In this document: positions 24,801-34,817 of the stretch, piece by piece | Layout of the letters: every line of letters starts with the position of its first letter | How positions within the stretch are numbered: the stretch's first letter is position 1 | Source: Argentina anserina | Lineage: Eukaryota > Streptophyta > Magnoliopsida > Rosales > Rosaceae | Length of the DNA stretch: 64,000 bases | Direction: 5' to 3' | NCBI RefSeq assembly: GCF_933775445.1 | Contig: NC_065876.1 | Location: forward strand, 17,422,001 to 17,486,000 | Made by a program: the position numbers and the translations under genes | Notes under the pieces: model-generated | The model's input: the letters and a program-made list of their open reading frames with translations, nothing else | Told to the model about the DNA's origin: nothing | Database searches by the model: none

Positions 24801-27651
24801 CAGGGCCATTAGGAATTGCCCTTGGGTTGGAGAACTTTGGGTCAGATATTTACTTTCCTTGGAACGTGGCCATGCTTCTGAGAAAGAGATAGCAGATGTA
24901 TGTTTCAAGTGTACACCTTCTTGCCTAGAGCATTGTCTTAAGGGTTATGTTGTTTGATAACTATTGTTCGAAGACTTGTTTCTAATTTGATTATTAAGCT
25001 GCTTTAGACATTTTGCATTTAACGGAAAATTGTTTTGGCTGCCTAGTTGCTAGAAAGATGTTCCAAGCCAAAAAATAAAAATTAGAGTGCAAAAGAAGAT
25101 AAAGAAGCTACCCCTGAACAGACACTCTTGCTGGGTCGCTACTTTTGCTTGCATTGTTATATTGCTTGAGCTATATCAAATCCTAAAGTTATCACTTTCC
25201 ATTAGTCCAGAAGTGAATGCCTGTTGATGCATTTTCACTCTTTTTGGGTTCTTTAGTGCTCTTCTCGAAATACTTTTTTAATTTTAGCTATCACTCCTTG
25301 AATATATATATATATATACATATTTTCTACCTATCACACCCTCAGATAGATCTACAAATAGTTTCTAACTGTCACTTTGTAGTTTGCATTATTGAAGAAG
25401 GGAAGAGGTTTCCGATTTAGGTTTCAGTTACAGGAATAGATGAACACCATTCTTGATTTCAGATTCTGAAGGCATGCCAAAATATTGGACTTTGCAGAAA
25501 TTGTAGTATAAAATGACCACTGAATTGTTTTTTATAACTGTAAATGCACTACTAGCTGCATGATTTACTTCTAAGAGGTAGTCTCAACGAATTATTTGCA
25601 TATATAAAGAATGTTGGTCCCCTAAAACAAAACAAAAATTGGAAAAATAAAAATAGCTGCTTTGCTTTAGTAATTTTATCGTCCATTTTGCTTCTCTTTT
25701 CTGCAGTTCTCCACCTTTTAAAATTTTATTTTCCTTTCAGGTGTTTTCCAGGTCCCAGCAATGTTCCTTTTCAACCCTTGATGAGGTAACTGACCATGTT
25801 ATATTTGAATTTTCAGTCTGCTTTTTGCAATCAAATTTGCTAGGATGTGATAAACATAGATTTGACTATTGGAAAATTGTGTTTCAGTACGTGGATTTGT
25901 TTCTCACCCGCATAGATGGCTTAAGACGAAGACTCTCTTGTCCTGTTGAGGGAGAGCACACCTTGGATTATTCACTGCTAAGGGATACATTTCAGGTTTG
26001 TTCTCTTTTGCTTGTGCAAACAAATAATTGCTCAAATCTTTAGGACTAACAGGGAAAGGATCTCATGTTTAAACTTCTAGTTACTTGTGCTAAAAGAATT
26101 TCTTGCAATTGCATTCTTTTTGTTAATTTATTAAAGGAAAAGGATGAATGCGGGGCCATTCCTTGTGGTCTAACTATCTGAAGCCTCCAATTTATAGGTT
26201 TCCAGGCTAGATTCTGAAACCATTATCTAACAATTTGCTTCTAGATAGTATTGTTTGTACTAAGGTTACCTTGCGACGGTGTTGGGTTTTTATTAATGGA
26301 GGAATTTTTCTGTTCTCTTTGATGATTCGCTCTTCCATTTAACTTGTACTCTCTAAGTTTCTGGTTATGAAGGAAAACAATTGCTTCTACTTATGTGTAA
26401 ATTCTAACTTTTTCACCTTCCAGTTTGCATCAGATTACCTATCACCACAGATGAAGAATACAGATGGCCTGTTACATTTGTATGCTTATTGGGCCCGCCT
26501 AGAGCTACATTTGTATGGACTTTCACCATTCTTCAGTTCATTCTTCCGCATTCCCTAACACTTACCGGTATGGAATTTGCAATGGATAACAAAATCCAGA
26601 CTTCTCGTAAAGAGAAGCGTAAACTGAAAGATCTTTTTCAGAAAACCATGATGGCAGTGGAATAGCTGGATCAAACAAGTCCATGATCTCCTGATCTTTG
26701 CCAGCTATTGGAATCTCACTTCCAGAAAAGAGAATGTAGATGTTCCTTATCACTGACTTAACATCAAAGCGGCCAAAATCTGCTTCAGCCCTCCCAACTG
26801 GCGCCTGATTTAGGTAACAACTTAATAATAGCATATGCATATGCAGTAATTCAGCTTTGCAAATTATCCAAACTGAAGCAGGTCTACAGAAAAATGTTGT
26901 GGATAAAGAAAATGAGAAGATTCTTCGTACCTGCCATCTTGATATATAGAAACCTTCGGGAAGAAGATGGTTTTGGATAGCACTTGGACCTGGAATAATA
27001 AAAGGAATACCTAGTGATATTACACCAGCTACTCGATCAGGATGGAGAGCTGCTACTATCTGTGCAGGTATAGATCCAAAATCCTTCCCAACAAGGAAAG
27101 CCTGGTCATTATGCAACTGGGTTAGAATATTTTTTGGGTATCTTGATTTGATCAAACCTTATTCAATTACCTCATCATTAATCATGCCTAACTGGGTTCG
27201 AACACATATTAAATTAAGAACCACTACTAGACACACACACAGATACACATTACCTTGGTAATGGCCAAAGCATCCAAAAGGCCAATAACGTCTCCAACAA
27301 TGTCATTGAAAGTAGCCTTTTCAAGCTCAGCTGGCTGCTCAGAAAGTCCATATCCCCTGCAATCATAGGCAATTGCCCGGTAACCATTGTTAGCCACAGC
27401 AATCATTTGGTGCCTCCAGGAGTACCATATTTCTGGAAATCCATGTAGGAAAACCACCACAGTTGGACCTACACTTCAGAAACCATTGCTTATAATTAAT
27501 TAATTGTAACTATTTGTTGTACTTTGTGGAAAAACAATAACAGCAACTCAATACAGAGATGAAATACCGGATCATACATACCACTCCCAATTTCAGCTAC
27601 ATGAAGCTTTAGTCCTCCTACTTCCATAAACTTATGATCGATCTTATCCAT
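14798..27651 (-). CDS. soluble epoxide hydrolase (alpha/beta-hydrolase), 5 exons, 11.5-kb intron 4
   Basis: Family role: hydrolysis of epoxides, for example fatty-acid epoxides, to diols. Exons on the minus strand: 27651-27582, 27468-27254, 27101-26931, 26804-26566 and 15053-14798. They join in frame into 951 bases, 316 residues, the usual plant length. The start MDKIDHKFMEVGGLKLHVAE is chosen because it matches family N-termini. Motifs: oxyanion-hole HGFP (32-35), RGYG (61-64), nucleophile Asp102 in VGKDFGS, acid Asp257 in GEKDYFF and base His291 in EGNHF. The nucleophile context is VGKDFG rather than the common GHDWG, so this belongs to a divergent plant subgroup whose substrate is uncertain. 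Intron 4 (26565-15054) contains a copia element and a duplicated segment with an acceptorless exon 4. The frame is intact, but whether such an intron is still spliced correctly is unknown. Confidence 0.82.
15291..15295. other. copia target-site duplication, left
   Basis: cttac here repeats at 20688-20692. On the EH strand it reads GTAAG, the first five bases of the intron 4 donor. Confidence 0.95.
15296..15958 (+). repeat. copia 5' LTR
   Basis: 663 bp, from TGATAGGGTC to CCCTAACA. A TATA box (TATATAAA, 15605-15612) marks the element's promoter. Confidence 0.96.
15605..15612 (+). promoter_or_regulatory. TATA box of copia LTR
   Basis: TATATAAA about 310 bases into the LTR. The same motif lies at the matching place in the 3' LTR (20334-20341). 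Confidence 0.7.
15960..15971 (+). other. copia primer-binding site (initiator tRNA-Met)
   Basis: TGGTATCAGAGC begins two bases after the 5' LTR. It is complementary to the 3' end of plant initiator tRNA-Met, the standard primer of this lineage. Confidence 0.92.
15999..20008 (+). pseudogene. copia gag-pol with one stop and one frameshift
   Basis: Opens with MEGSRSTMIRLNHSNWITWK, a gag typical of the Tnt1/Tork group. The zinc knuckle CHHCGLPGHMKKNC, protease motif VDSGAS, gag-pre-integrase and integrase core, reverse transcriptase with YVDDM, and RNase H (YTDADMAGD) follow in order. Two lesions: TAA at 17118-17120 between protease and integrase, and a one-base loss in an A run near 19650 inside RNase H, after which the frame continues to TAA at 20006-20008. 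Everything else is open, in line with the low LTR divergence. Confidence 0.95.
20011..20023 (+). other. copia polypurine tract
   Basis: The purine-rich run CGGGAGGGGGAGA lies just before the 3' LTR and serves as the plus-strand primer. Confidence 0.8.
20025..20687 (+). repeat. copia 3' LTR
   Basis: 663 bp, same length as the 5' LTR with five transitions. It is followed by the target duplication cttac (20688-20692) and directly by the start of an EH exon 4 copy. Confidence 0.96.
20653..20928. repeat. 276-bp direct repeat, left copy (LTR end + EH exon 4)
   Basis: Identical, as far as I can read, to 26526-26801. It holds the last 35 bases of the copia LTR, the target duplication and EH exon 4 up to three bases short of the exon's 5' end. 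The exon 4 copy (minus strand, 20928-20693) therefore lacks its first three bases and its AG acceptor, so it should not be spliced as an exon. Confidence 0.95.
20928..26510 (+). repeat. 5.6-kb duplicated segment, left copy (source 39294-44884)
   Basis: Copy of the last 180 bases of the gypsy LTR, the SART3 upstream region and SART3 exons 1 to part of 10. Between the copies I find one substitution (24810, T for A, a synonymous Ile codon) and two simple-repeat length changes (a TAG run and a TA run; net 8 bases shorter here). It postdates the gypsy insertion. Confidence 0.95.
22695..26558 (+). pseudogene. truncated SART3/PRP24-like gene copy
   Basis: Exons inferred from the intact copy: 22695-22934, 23016-23149, 23243-23300, 23549-23764, 23915-24190, 24551-24685, 24772-24897, 25741-25785, 25888-25995, then 26424-26510 (exon 10 cut). 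After the break the frame runs through 15 bases of filler and the copia LTR end, where CCCTAA supplies a stop at 26556-26558. The predicted product is 490 residues: the N-terminal HAT-repeat region plus a 15-residue foreign tail. The basic region, RRM and C-terminal LSm-binding motif are lost. About 1.6 kb of native upstream sequence is retained, so transcription is possible. It lies antisense inside intron 4 of the EH gene. Confidence 0.9.
26511..26525. other. 15-bp filler at rearrangement junction
   Basis: Sequence ttgtatggactttca joins the SART3 break to the LTR end. Together with the preceding bases it repeats tacatttgtatg, also found about 35 bases upstream (from 26473), which suggests templated insertion during repair. 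Confidence 0.75.
26526..26801. repeat. 276-bp direct repeat, right copy
   Basis: Copy of 20653-20928. It begins with 35 bases of copia LTR (26526-26560) and cttac (26561-26565), then the functional EH exon 4 continuing to its acceptor at 26805-26806. Confidence 0.95.
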
Positions 27652-29937
27652 GAGAACTCGACCAAAAAAAAAACTCAAATCTTATTTGATCCAGCTAGAG
27701 CAGAGAAATAGAGCAAGAATCAGACTTGTAAGTAAAGCCCTTGCTTCTTGAAGGCAACCTGTAGAGCTTAGTTCCCTAATTTTATAAATATTTGTCCTTT
27801 ACAGAAGTTAGTACCCCAAAACAAGATGTAGGAATATTTGAACCCCATCAATAATTCAATATGGAACATTATCAAACCTCGAGTCTATGGTAGATGAAAT
27901 CGTCATATCCAAAGCTAACAAATAATAGAAGATAAAACAGAATATAATAAGTACCATGTGGGAGGTCATCTCCAGAAAACAAGACAAATAAGTAAAATAC
28001 AAAACGATCGAATCATAGATTTTAGGGGTATTTCATTATACACCTAATTTTTTTACCCCATTTTAAACAAAACTCACTCTCACTTTACGTTAAACTATTA
28101 GCTTTTATTTTAAAAAAATTACACAAATTGCCACAATTTAAATCTGATAAACATATATATGTCAACTTCTAAAAATAACGTCAACATTAAATACTGTAAT
28201 TGTAGATCTTTTTAATTGTAATTTCATTAAATTTGTCATAGTTGCCAAAATGATGGAGTTTTCCTAATTGAAATGTTTTAATATATTTTATTTTCAGTAA
28301 TCTAAATTTTCTAATTTAGAGGTATTTAAATACTTTGCCTAACTAAAAACTGATTTAAAATATTTACATATATATTATGATTATATTCTCTCGTCAACCT
28401 ATTTCTTAGGTATATATATATACACATATTCTACCATTGTGAGTTAACCATGACTATTTAATAGGTACATGGTCTTTAAACTCTTTTTCTTTGTATGATA
28501 CCTGGATAATAGATTTTTTGTTCAATTGCATGATAGGAAAATAAGCTCTGAAATTCACACTTTACCTACAAAATAGCTAATATGTAAGTGAGAATCGAAT
28601 TTAACCTAACTACATATAAGTTGTTATTCCCTCAATTATAGGTATAGTATAGTAAGTAATCTAACAAAGAGAACAAAAAAATCTTTAACAAAATGAATCA
28701 TATGAGAATAGACCCAACAGGAGAAGAAGAAAATTAAAGCATAAAAGACATACCTTACAAGTAGACATTTTTGACATACGTATACAAACACCACACGTGA
28801 GTTTAGAAGCTAAGTGACAACATAATCACAAAAAGTATTCAGCCAATTCCTTGATCTAATCACCAACCCTTTCTTTTCTTTCTAAACTCTTGTTCTTCAT
28901 AGACATAAGAAAGAAGTATTGTATGCATGCTTGCCTCCTACTATTTCTTACAAGCAGGACGAACATATTCTCTTCAGATTTTAAAACTGAACCTGGATTT
29001 TGTATATAAAATGGATACTGTTGAAATCAACATACATTGAAATATATACTCGAGTCAATAATCATCCGAATTTAATGTGTAATCTATTATGGTAAAATCA
29101 AAACAAATTAATATTTTAGCATCATGATTTAAATTCAAATGGATGATAACAAGGAAATAGTGAATTTCAATTATAGTGAACAACTATATTCATGGAAGAT
29201 TTTTGTCTAATGTTAGAAGGGCAATATAGTCAATTAAAAGTACATATTGGGTCTAGATTAAATAAAATTAGAGGTATGGGTTTAGTTTTAAAAAAGTGCT
29301 CCATTATTGGGTTTATCTCTAATTTTCTCTAGATTGATTTTTAAAAAAAATCTTTTCTGAATGCAGGTCAATACATGGGTGTGTTATACTAGGATTAACT
29401 TAAACTATATTTATCGTGTAATGATAATAGAGACCAGATACTGAGTTATTGACAGTAAATACTTTGGTTCTCAGGAATGTGTTGTTCCTAACTTGCTATT
29501 CTATAAAGGTGCAGGGCCTTGCTATTAATCTCCACTTCATAACAACTGTGTTTTACTAAGAATAGATATAATCATGCTAAAATGGAATTACCAACTGTTA
29601 GTCTACATACTCATTTTGGTAATTATGAACCATGGTTATTTCCACCATGTATTTAAAATTCATATTCTTTCATCTCCTTGTTTCCCCCACCAAAACTCGG
29701 ACATCAATCTATGCATTTGAGAGTAAAGATGGATGGGTAGTTCAAAACATTACATTACATAGATGAGAATGGCTAGAGAATCGTCTTAATAAGAACCTCT
29801 TTACCAACAACTGATAACGTTTCATCTTTCCAACCCTAGGTGCGTTTCTTCACCCGTTCTATAAGAAAATAAAATGCCTCCGTCTTTGAATAGCTAAGCT
29901 TTGTTAGTAAACCAAGGTATTTATCATGCCTTTTTTA
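27652..29937. other. EH upstream region and intergenic DNA
   Basis: Promoter side of the EH gene followed by very AT-rich sequence. Phrases such as aggggtatttcattatacacc (about 28024) and tattgggtttatctcta (about 29304) look like remnants of diverged repeats, but I could not define element ends. No gene seen. Confidence 0.45.
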
Positions 29938-30252
29938 CTAAAACAATGCAACGAGCTCATCTTGAAGATGCTGAGGAACATTTTTACTAAAACAAATGCT
30001 ACACTTTGAAGATCCTAGATTCAGGCATTCAGCCCTCTCTTCTACGTCAACATGCCTTTGAAGATCAATATTATCGATATCATCTTGCTCTTTTCCCATA
30101 CCCAGCCCAAATATTTTAGAAATCAACTCAACAGTAATTTCAACTTCTATTTCTCCAAATATAAATTTATGTTCCTTTGGCAAGTAGTATTTCAATATAA
30201 CTTCGAGGTCTATATCAAATTTATGGAAATTGCTTCTCAAACAAGCGGTCAT
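29938..30252 (-). pseudogene. fragment resembling plant mobile domain / Ulp1-associated TE protein (left arm)
   Basis: A minus-strand frame of 104 codons containing FHKFDIDLEVILKYYLPK and FGEIEVEITVELISKIFGLG. The pattern of FGxxxxxIT followed by a hydrophobic VFGL resembles the plant-mobile-domain or Ulp1-linked proteins carried by some DNA transposons. This is a resemblance only. Most of it lies in the left arm of an inverted repeat, and relative to the right arm one extra T shifts the frame near the N-terminus. Confidence 0.4.
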
Positions 30253-30908
30253 CTACATAGAGTGATATCATCGGCCAAAATGTCGTGCAACAAATTTGAG
30301 ATAGGGTGCTAGATTTTATGGTTAATCTCTTTAATTCTAAACGCTATAGGGTGCTATATTTCTGCGGGGAGCTAAAAAAGTCATTCTCGTGGAAGTTGCT
30401 CAAGAAGTTATTAAATATATTAATTGAAGACCGATGAACAGCTTGAAATATATGGATTGAAAGTTCTTAGTCTTATTTACAAGCCCAATAGAGTATTCTT
30501 AATTGAAACGTGGTTGTCATCCATGTTTGAAGTTTTGTTCAAAGACTGTCCAAAATTTCAAAGATTCTCTAGCGAACAGACATATGGAAGATTAAAATTA
30601 TAGTGTTGGAAGATAAAAGATAACAAGTCAAAAATCTCAAAGGAAGTATGAGAGATATTGAAGAAAACGACATTTTGGCCGATGATATCACTCTATGTAG
30701 ATGACCGCTTGTTTGAGAAGCAATTCCATAAATTTGATATAGACCTCGAAGTTATATTGAAATACTACTTGCCAAAGGAACATAAATTTATATTTGGAGA
30801 AATAGAAGTTGAAATTACTGTTGAGTTCATTTCTAAAATATTTGGACTGGGTATGGGAAAAGAGCAAGATGATATCGATAATATTGATCTCCAAAGACAT
30901 GTTGACGT
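30044..30908. repeat. near-perfect inverted repeat, arms 243/242 bp, loop 380 bp
   Basis: 30044-30286 is the reverse complement of 30667-30908, with four substitutions and one single-base indel by my alignment (about 98%). A transcript through it would fold into a long hairpin, as in plant hpRNA or young MIRNA loci. No target-site duplication was found around the arms. Confidence 0.9.
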
Positions 30909-30942
30909 CTTGATACATCTTCATTTAGTAACAGTACAATAG
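30658..30942 (+). pseudogene. same protein fragment, right arm
   Basis: A 94-codon frame with WPMISLYVDDRLFEKQFHKF, then the same FGEIEVEITVEFISKIFGLG block as the left arm. It is an isolated piece with no flanking exons recognised. Confidence 0.4.
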
Positions 30943-30960
30943 TTCAAGTACCATCTTAGG

Positions 30961-31615
30961 GAAGATTTTAAAAAGCGCTAGGCGGTGTGCAGACAGATAG
31001 CCACCTCCTAGCGCCTAGACGGTTAGGCGGCGTCTAGGCGGTTTTGAATTATTAAATATTTATTTATTTTTATACATATATTTAAACTATTTTAATGATG
31101 TTTAATATTAATTTTAAAAATACTTAAAATAGTCTAAATTCACATAACTTAAGTAGAAAGTCCATAAAAATATTTGAAGAAAAGATAAATAATGAAACAA
31201 ATGCAATATACTAAATCTCAATTTATTTCCCTCCAAATTATTTCCTAACTCATTCAGTATCAGACTCAAACTTAATATTCATATTTCTTTCATCTTCTTC
31301 TGTTGATGAGATTCAGTTTTCAGAAAATAAACAAAGAGTGAGAGCTGCGGCCTCTTTTAGTTTTTTTTTAAATGTCAAATGATAGTTGACCACCTAGGAC
31401 TAAATAGAGCCAATTAGACCGCCTAGGACTGAATATGGCCGCCTAATACCGCCTAGGACTGAATATGGCCGCTTAAGACCACCTAGAACTGTCAAGGACC
31501 GCATAAGCGGCCGCCTACTTCTCAAAACGCCACAGATGGCCGCCGAGACAAAAAGCGTGACGGTGGGTGACCTCCTAGCGCCTAGGCACTGCCTAGAACG
31601 TTTTTTAGAACATTG
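30961..31615. mobile_element. hAT-type MITE (GCGCCTAGGCGG repeats)
   Basis: A 655-bp element bounded by the 8-bp duplication atcttagg (30953-30960, 31616-31623). Ends are imperfect inverted repeats: left GAAGATTTTAAAAAGCGCTAGGC, right (reverse strand) CAATGTTCTAAAAAACG.... Subterminal blocks of CCTAGCGCCTAG and GGCGGC occur at both ends. Non-coding. Confidence 0.75.
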
Positions 31616-31813
31616 ATCTTAGGTAATAAAAATTTGTAGGTACTAAAAAATACACTTCAGATAGTTCAAATACCATTTTGGGTTTTTACTCTTCAGGAAA
31701 CAGATGCACAAGTGAAGAGATAGATAAAGAGGGTGGAATAACCTAACACTGCACTCCTGGGCGATTATATAATGATTTAGGGTGAAAACTGAAACATCAA
31801 GGTGCTTGGAAAT

Positions 31814-31909
31814 TGTCACGACCCCCAAAATTTCGAGTATAAAACTCAAATTTCGAAGTCATGAAAAACTCTAAAACAATCTCAATAAATCGAAATCATT
31901 TTAATGTCA
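31814..31909 (-). repeat. gypsy 3' LTR remnant (96 bp)
   Basis: Matches the last bases of the full LTR (36891 onward) with a few changes. It stops at aatgtca, where it joins reverse-transcriptase sequence. Confidence 0.9.
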
Positions 31910-31910
31910 G

Positions 31911-32130
31911 CTTGGTTAGACATCAAAACTTGGTTCATCAAGCTCATAAAGACAGCTGGTGTATTTGTTAGACCAAAGGGCATGACCACAAACTCATAGT
32001 GTCTGTACCGGGTCCTGAAGGCTGTCTTCACTATATCTTCTTCCTTCACCCTGAGTTGATGATAACCGGATCTCAAATCAATCTTAGAGAACACAGTAGC
32101 TCCTTTAAGCTGATCGAACAAATCATCAAT
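31911..32130 (-). pseudogene. gypsy reverse-transcriptase fragment, downstream part
   Basis: Encodes [35 protein letters not shown] and the start of the following helix, then is cut off before the YxDD catalytic motif. It is separated from the upstream part (34818 on) by the nested solo LTR. Confidence 0.92.
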
Positions 32131-33796
32131 TGTAATAACCCTACTTTTCAAACAAATATTTTGGTTTGATATGAATTCTATAAGGTTGTGAAATTCAAGT
32201 AAAATAAATTTGATTGTTTTCGACTTTACGAAACGGAAACGAAAACGTTCTCATAACGTTTAATTAGAAAAATGTTACGTTTCCGAACTAATATATCGAC
32301 TTTTATTCTGTCGTTCGGTTGCGAAAACTTCCTTCACAAAAGTTGTAGAGCTCGTCGATATGAGTGCGTGGACATATGACGCATTCGAATCGGACATCGG
32401 AAGCGAAAGTTATTAATGTCGGAAGTTCGTTTCTGATTTTGGAAACTAGTATAAATAGAAAAATTTTGGGATTAGGGTTTCCACCCTTCACTCTCTCTCT
32501 CCTCTCGCGATATCGCTCCCCGATCGCCTCCCTCCCTCACTCGAAATCAAGCCGGCGATCTCTCCTTCCAGGCCGTCGTGCCTCTCACCGCCAACCTCCA
32601 AGAGCACCGCAAGGATCTATGCACTCGACCCCGAGCCCGCTGCACCCCACTTCGCCGCCGCCATGCCCCACGCGATGGATTGAAGCTCAAAGACTTCGCC
32701 TCCGTGTTTCCCCATCGTCGACGAGCTTGAGGCAAGCTCGCCTTCACCCTTCCTCATTTCTGGAGCCCCCACGTCGAGAGTTGAGCCTCGAGTCGCCGCG
32801 CACCTCCACCCCTTGAAGGATCGAGCTCCGCCAACGATCCATCCTTCTCCGACGAGTTCCAACAGCTCCACCGTACGATCTAGGTAAGAATTAAAGTGAT
32901 TGATGTTTGTGTGTGATTGTGGGATTGAAATTTGTTGGATTTGGGTTGATTTTGTGAGATCGGAGGATTGATGAACACCGCCGCCTTAGGCGGCGCGTGT
33001 GGAGGCATTGAGGTGGCTAAGCATGGCGTGATGCCGTGAGGAGGTAGAGGAGGAAGAGAGGAGAAGTTTGGGGGTGGCGGTGGCGTCATACGCGCCTTGG
33101 TTGGTGTCGGCGCGTGGGCCCGTGACGCGTGAGCGCCACGCGCGGCCTGCCGGAGGTGGCGCGTGCACCCCACGCGTCGCCACGTGCGGCGGCGCGTGAA
33201 CAGTGTTTCCGAAGGGTAATTTTGTAATTTATTTTTACGCACGGTAAATGTAAAAAGGTGATTTACGTACGGTAAATGTAAATTTTATTTACGTACGGTA
33301 AATGTAAATGTAAATTACTTTTAGTAAATGTAAAAAGTAATTTTGGAAGTGTAATTCAGTAATTATTATTTACTGAGACAGTATGTACATTTGAATAGTA
33401 TTTATACGTACAAAATACGTAAATAGTATGTGCTCGTACAGAAATACGTATTGAATGTGTATTTGTACAGTAATACTTGAATAGTAAATACGTGAATAGT
33501 ACACAATGAATAGTACTTAGTGAACAGTAAATTCGTACAACCCAAAATTGCTGAACAGTAACCGATTATTACTGTTTCGGCATTTAAAGGTTTACGAAAC
33601 GTTTCTAAATTCTTTTCTTATCTTTTCAAGGTGATCGATAAATCAAGTAAATGAATTATCTTCGGAAATTGTGGAATTACGCTCGAGTCGATAAGGTGAG
33701 TAAAATCTCACATATTTACGAATCTACCCTTGCGGTGATTTCAAGATTTTTGCAAGAGTTTTAAACATTGAAATACGACACGTATATGATATAGTG

Positions 33797-33832
<36 letters not shown>

Positions 33833-34812
33833 GTATAAATGGTAAATAAGTACATATATATATATATATATATATTGCTATATTATATACTGTTATGAAT
33901 TCATTGTGAATATGTCATTTCGATGACGAGAATTATGCATTGAGCGTGTGATTTAATTTGTACTATATGAGGTGTGATTATTGTACGTGATTTTAACATG
34001 GAGATTGTTAAAATGTTGATTGTCTTTGGACTTGATTTTTGGTACAATATGATGTGAGATTATTGTACGTGTTTGGCAAGTCGGAACCTAGCCTTTGGCC
34101 GGGCGAAAGTTACGATACAGTTAGAGCTCTAGTCTGTCTGCCGGAGTACTGCATGTGAGGTAACGGGTGGTTATCGGAGGTGTACTACGTGAGGGGTAAC
34201 AGATGTGTACCAACGTTCATTAGTACCCGTATTATAAATGTATTTAGGTAACGAGAAGGGTTGCCCGATTTCTCATGAGCACTTTCATTTCATATATTTT
34301 TGGGACAACCAGATGGGCCGTCCATTGACTCATGAGTACATTTATATTTGTTGATTTGTGATTTTCGTATATATTGATATGCGAATTATATTTTCTTTTG
34401 ACTCATACGAGCTATAAGCTTATCGGGTTTGTGTTTACAATCCTGGTGCACCAATTCGATGGTGTAGGGGATACTACTTCAGGTGTCGGTTAGTGGGAAT
34501 CGAAGGACGACTCCGGAAAATCGAAGTTGTTCATTATCTTGAGTGTGGTGAGGTTTCTATTGCGGATTTGTGTGTGAGAACTTGTGCGGATTTATTTGTG
34601 AGTTGTGAGAGATTGTGAGGATTATTACATTTCTATTTTATGTAATGTTGATTTACAATTTGGTTTGTAATAATTGGTTGTCTGAGTTGTATTGTGAACT
34701 CAGTAATGATCCGCTGTGCATTTAAAATGATTTTGATTCGTTGAGATTGTTTTGGTGTTGTACGACTTTAATATTTTGAGTTTTTATGCTCGAAATTTTT
34801 AGGGTCGTTACA
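32131..34812 (+). mobile_element. nested gypsy solo LTR (2682 bp)
   Basis: TGTAATAACC...GTCGTTACA with the perfect duplication tcaat at 32126-32130 and 34813-34817. It splits the host gypsy RT frame between PLPRI and [10 protein letters not shown], which proves the insertion. TATA-like GTATAAATAG lies near 32449, followed by a CT-rich then GC-rich leader (32480-33200) and a long TA run (33799-33830). It arose by recombination between two LTRs of a full element. Confidence 0.93.
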
Positions 34813-34817
34813 TCAAT

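Noticed and set aside
20653..26801. Reading the 276-bp direct repeat as the target-site duplication of a mobile element carrying SART3
   Set aside because: Far too long for any transposase or LINE. The insert has no element ends, and both joints are explained by tandem duplication plus deletion.
32364..32816. 150-codon proline/serine-rich frame and its minus-strand shadows
   Set aside because: Lies in the GC-rich leader of a gypsy solo LTR; open only because of base composition.
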